64,000 nt of DNA from NCBI GenBank assembly GCA_037074705.1, contig CM073591.1:162716032-162780031 (forward strand), written 5' to 3'. Numbering within the stretch: position 1 is the first letter of the stretch; each line of letters begins with the position of its first letter. The notes under the pieces were generated by a model. It was not told the origin of the DNA, ran no database searches, and was given only the letters and a program-made list of their open reading frames with translations. The position numbers and the translations under genes were made by a program. The DNA is from Zhengitettix transpicula. Its lineage: Eukaryota > Arthropoda > Insecta > Orthoptera > Tetrigidae. This document shows positions 61,001 to 64,000 of the stretch, in pieces.

Positions 61001-61459
61001 GTGTGACGTTTTACACTACAAAACCAAGCAAATACAATAAGTAAAATAAATTTTTATGAAGTATTTGGCAGATAACAAAAAATATAAATTTTGGTGGACT
61101 TACAAATTTTTATAGTCAGGTTCGTTCTCCACTTAATGCTGTGGGCGAAATACACCATTTAAACGATAACGACCAATAAAAACTCAATTGCATTGCTGAG
61201 TGTGGTTTACAATTGAAACAATTTAGAATTCAAATTTACAGGAATATATAAATTAAAGAATGACGAAAGCAAAGTGTCATAAATTTTGTTCAAATTATTA
61301 GTGTTGTTTTATATATTGATAGCCGTTTTATATGACATATTCACTCATTAATCTCGAGAAGTAGTTCCTGTCCTCATCCAAAATTGATACATTACAACTA
61401 TATATTTTATGATTATTTAACTAAGTATGTTTTGAAAATACAGTATAATTTTGAATAAT

Positions 61460-61700
61460 AGTATTTATATTGTTTTTAATGAGCACTTAGTTTTACCTAT
61501 GTATGTGAATTTACAATCAATACAATTAATTTTGTGAATTGCGTTGTACTTATCTAAAATGTTCATTTTGTCCTTAATATTGTTTAAATACGAATGAGAT
61601 TTAAAAAGAATTCTGACACCATACTTGTCTAATAGTCCAATTAATTTATGTTGCAAGCAATGTATAAGACTATGAAACTACATTTTTATTGTCATTTGGA
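61460..61700 (-). mobile_element. Penelope-like retroelement fragment (GIY-YIG endonuclease N-part)
   Basis: The minus-strand frame ends with AIHKINCIDCKFTYIGKTKC, the CxxC and YIGKT pattern that opens the GIY-YIG endonuclease of Penelope-like elements. It is preceded by GVRILFKSHSYLNNIKDK, the linker that usually follows the reverse transcriptase. The frame then stops, and the rest of the endonuclease is lost. No reverse transcriptase is visible upstream. An inactive relic in the region upstream of exon a. Confidence 0.75.
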
Positions 61701-64000
61701 ATAGGTTAACTACGTAATTTCCCCCACTCATATCAGCTTTAGGAGTTAAATTTGACCATTGATAAATAAAGTAAAGTAATTAAATTAAAAGGGTTATACC
61801 TAAATTTTTATTCGTAGTTGGTCTTTCCAGAGTAATTTTAGATAAGAGCAGTGTGTAGACCAACTTGTGCTATTAACGGGTCTGAAATAATCGAGTAAAT
61901 TGGGAAGAGGTAAATTAGTACTGAACTAGTATGCAAACGAAGTAAAATGACGATACCTTTATAATTTTATTGATTTGGCGTACTGACTGACGAGTCCGCT
62001 TCTATTGAAAACTCATACATAATAATTATTATACTAATAAATATCAGTTTTAAAAGTTTTAATTAATGGTGGTATAGAGTATTAAATAGAACGGTTTACT
62101 TAAGTTTTCCGGTTTCTATTACCTTCCAAGTTGAAAGAAGTTACTGGCTATAGTCGGCGCCACAAAAATGTAATATCCAGTCACGAAGCAAACAATCCGG
62201 CTCCTCACCCCTAGTCCATACGTGTTGCCGATTGCATCCTTCTATATTACCCTATAACGTACAGTAGCCGCGAGTTTATGTTCCCAGACACAACGTTTGG
62301 CAACGTAGCCAAAGAGTGCGTAACCGTGTTGCATATTATAGGTTTTATGAAGTTTTATCTTAAAAAATAAAAGTAGTAGTAGGCTATCTCAAAGCATGGC
62401 TGTTGGGCAGATATCTCAATCGATATAATAATAGTATTGCGAATATGTTCTACAAATATGTAATACAATAAATAAAAGTAAACATGTAAAATTGACATGA
62501 ATCTAATAGCAGCATTTGTACATGCTAGGTATAAATTATAGGAGCTGTTAAACTGTAGTATTTCACATTATTTTAAATGTTCAGTAATTTTAAGCATTCT
62601 TATTAATATTTGTTTAACTTTTATTATTTAAATTTAGTTCTACACAACTTTTATTTTAAAATAATAACTCAATGTAACTAACAAGGTTATTATTTTACAT
62701 TTATTATACATTTAACTCCTGGATAAAGACATTTATCATCATCTGATAAACGAAATAATATATTAATTTGCTCCTTTATCAAATTGCAGTTCCATAGTGA
62801 GATTCCATAATGACTTATTTGTTCAGGTGTATATGATATATCCCGCTATCGTCTCCTTTAAATGTTTTTTGTGAATTGGCTTACAAGTCTACAGAAATAA
62901 TACGGATATACTGTCGTCAAACATTTTGAGTAGTGATTAAGTATTAGTATTAAATTCGGCACAATGTATAGTCGTTAGACAATTCCTCAGATATTTGTAC
63001 GTTGAGAAAATGCGAATAATGTTAGAATATGTACACGCATTTATTTTCCAAAAGAAACATAAAAAGTATTATTTTGAAACGATAACAAAAAGCATTGAAC
63101 ATTAAATTACGGATAGATAACATAACTGCGAAAATAACTATACTTTTGTGGATTACCTATATTGGAAATCGATAATATATCGGAAAAATAAATTTTTTAG
63201 GCATACTCCTACAATTGTATTCCTGATGTAAATTTTTATTTTAATTTTTTACTTTTAATTCCTCATTTAATTTGAATCTAACTATATTATTTAAGGAAAC
63301 TATAACTATACGATATTAAATCATAAAGAGCAGAACAGACTTTTTTAATGGAATCCACCAAGACGCTAACAAATATTACCCTAGAGTGTTAAATCTTTTT
63401 AGATAACCTAATCTGATATTTAATAATTCTATAAGTATATCAAAATCTCAATTTTCGGGCTTTAAATCTTTTAGTAAATGTTCTAGGTAATTTTTAAATT
63501 TGTTTATCAGTTCATATTACGATTACATTTTTCAGTGTATACATGTATATTATTAATTTACCTTTTAATTAAATTATATTATAATTTACCTATGTAAATT
63601 CTTGGTCACATTTTATTCTTCTTATAGTACAGAAAATCTATCTAAGCTATGTATAAAGCGGGGTGACTGGTTGGTCTCCTTTCGCTGAGATAAAACGGCT
63701 GACAGTTAGTTCTGAGCCCGGCTTGATTAATTACTGCACAGCAAATGAACCTCGAAAATTCCTCCGCTGGTCACGTGATTAATGTAACTTGATGTCCGGA
63801 GGCCGCAATCCTCCGCAGCGTCGCCAACAATGTCCCATCAGTTTCCAGTTACAAACAACTCCGCAGCTCTCACTAATATTACGACGAGAGAGATGAATAA
63901 TCGTGTCAGGTTCATGTTACCAGGCGGACATCAAAATATAATTTGAACTCGAGGCTGTAGGTATTAGAAAACAATACATTTAAACGAATATTGTTTCGCC
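61701..64000. other. Region upstream of exon a, no exon found
   Basis: Probably the next intron. I searched for Kazal-like and EF-hand coding and see none. Two GC-richer patches remain unexplained: 62145-62330 and 63660-63950. The second contains a 25-codon minus-strand frame (63838-63915) with a hydrophobic start. Confidence 0.5.

Noticed and set aside
61985..62013. Another hammerhead-like string, CTGACGAGTCC...GAAAAC
   Set aside because: The sequence between the boxes cannot form a stem II, so the match is most likely chance.
1..64000. CRISPR arrays, bacterial operons, rRNA genes
   Set aside because: No regularly spaced repeats with unique spacers, no prokaryotic gene layout and no rRNA-like segment; the spliced gene and transposon content are those of an animal nucleus.

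Overview
The window is AT-rich animal nuclear DNA. It holds ten exons of one spliced gene on the minus strand, surrounded by retroelement and transposon debris. The exon/intron structure, mariner, Jockey-type and Penelope-like remnants, tRNA-derived SINEs and many copies of a poly(A)-tailed repeat point to an insect with a large genome. A cockroach- or termite-like (Blattodea) source is my best guess, from memory of similar repeats, and is not proven here.

The only confident host gene is the 3' part of a follistatin-related protein 4/5 (FSTL5-like) gene, running from 60700 down to its stop at 30582. Ten exons (60416-60700, 57242-57339, 56883-57078, 52755-52876, 49980-50117, 48535-48750, 48312-48462, 33046-33246, 32818-32964, 30582-30811) join with matching phases and canonical GT/AG borders. 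They give 593 codons plus a stop: two Ig-like domains followed by a beta-propeller-like C-terminal half. The upstream exons that should encode the signal peptide, Kazal-like module and EF hands are not visible and probably lie beyond 64000. Introns range from 72 bp to about 15 kb. The 81-bp intron is a multiple of three and has no stop codon.

Layout. 1-30581 is 3' of the gene. It holds no recognisable host gene, but has two LTR-like segments (2357-4477), five copies of the poly(A)-tailed repeat family (called R here), a Jockey-type LINE remnant (21.1-21.8 kb), a mariner relic (23.2 kb), a LINE with RNase H-type sequence (25.3-26.1 kb) and AT-rich filler. 30582-33246 holds the last three exons and two fused R copies. 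The 15-kb intron (33247-48311) holds an internally deleted mariner with TA target duplication, a roughly 680-bp fold-back, a tRNA-derived SINE with a perfect 10-bp target-site duplication, two palindromic elements, a hAT-like transposase relic and an LTR-like promoter region. 48312-60700 holds seven exons, with R copies in inverted and head-to-tail arrangement. Above 60700 lies a Penelope-like GIY-YIG fragment.

The most interesting signal is a short recurrent motif, a CTGAAGA-like box, 17 nt, then GAAAC, found at several unrelated-looking repeats. The 17-nt spacer folds into a short hairpin whose base pairs change in a compensatory way between copies. This resembles the core and stem II of hammerhead ribozymes known from Penelope-like elements, and one copy lies downstream of the Penelope-like fragment on the same strand.
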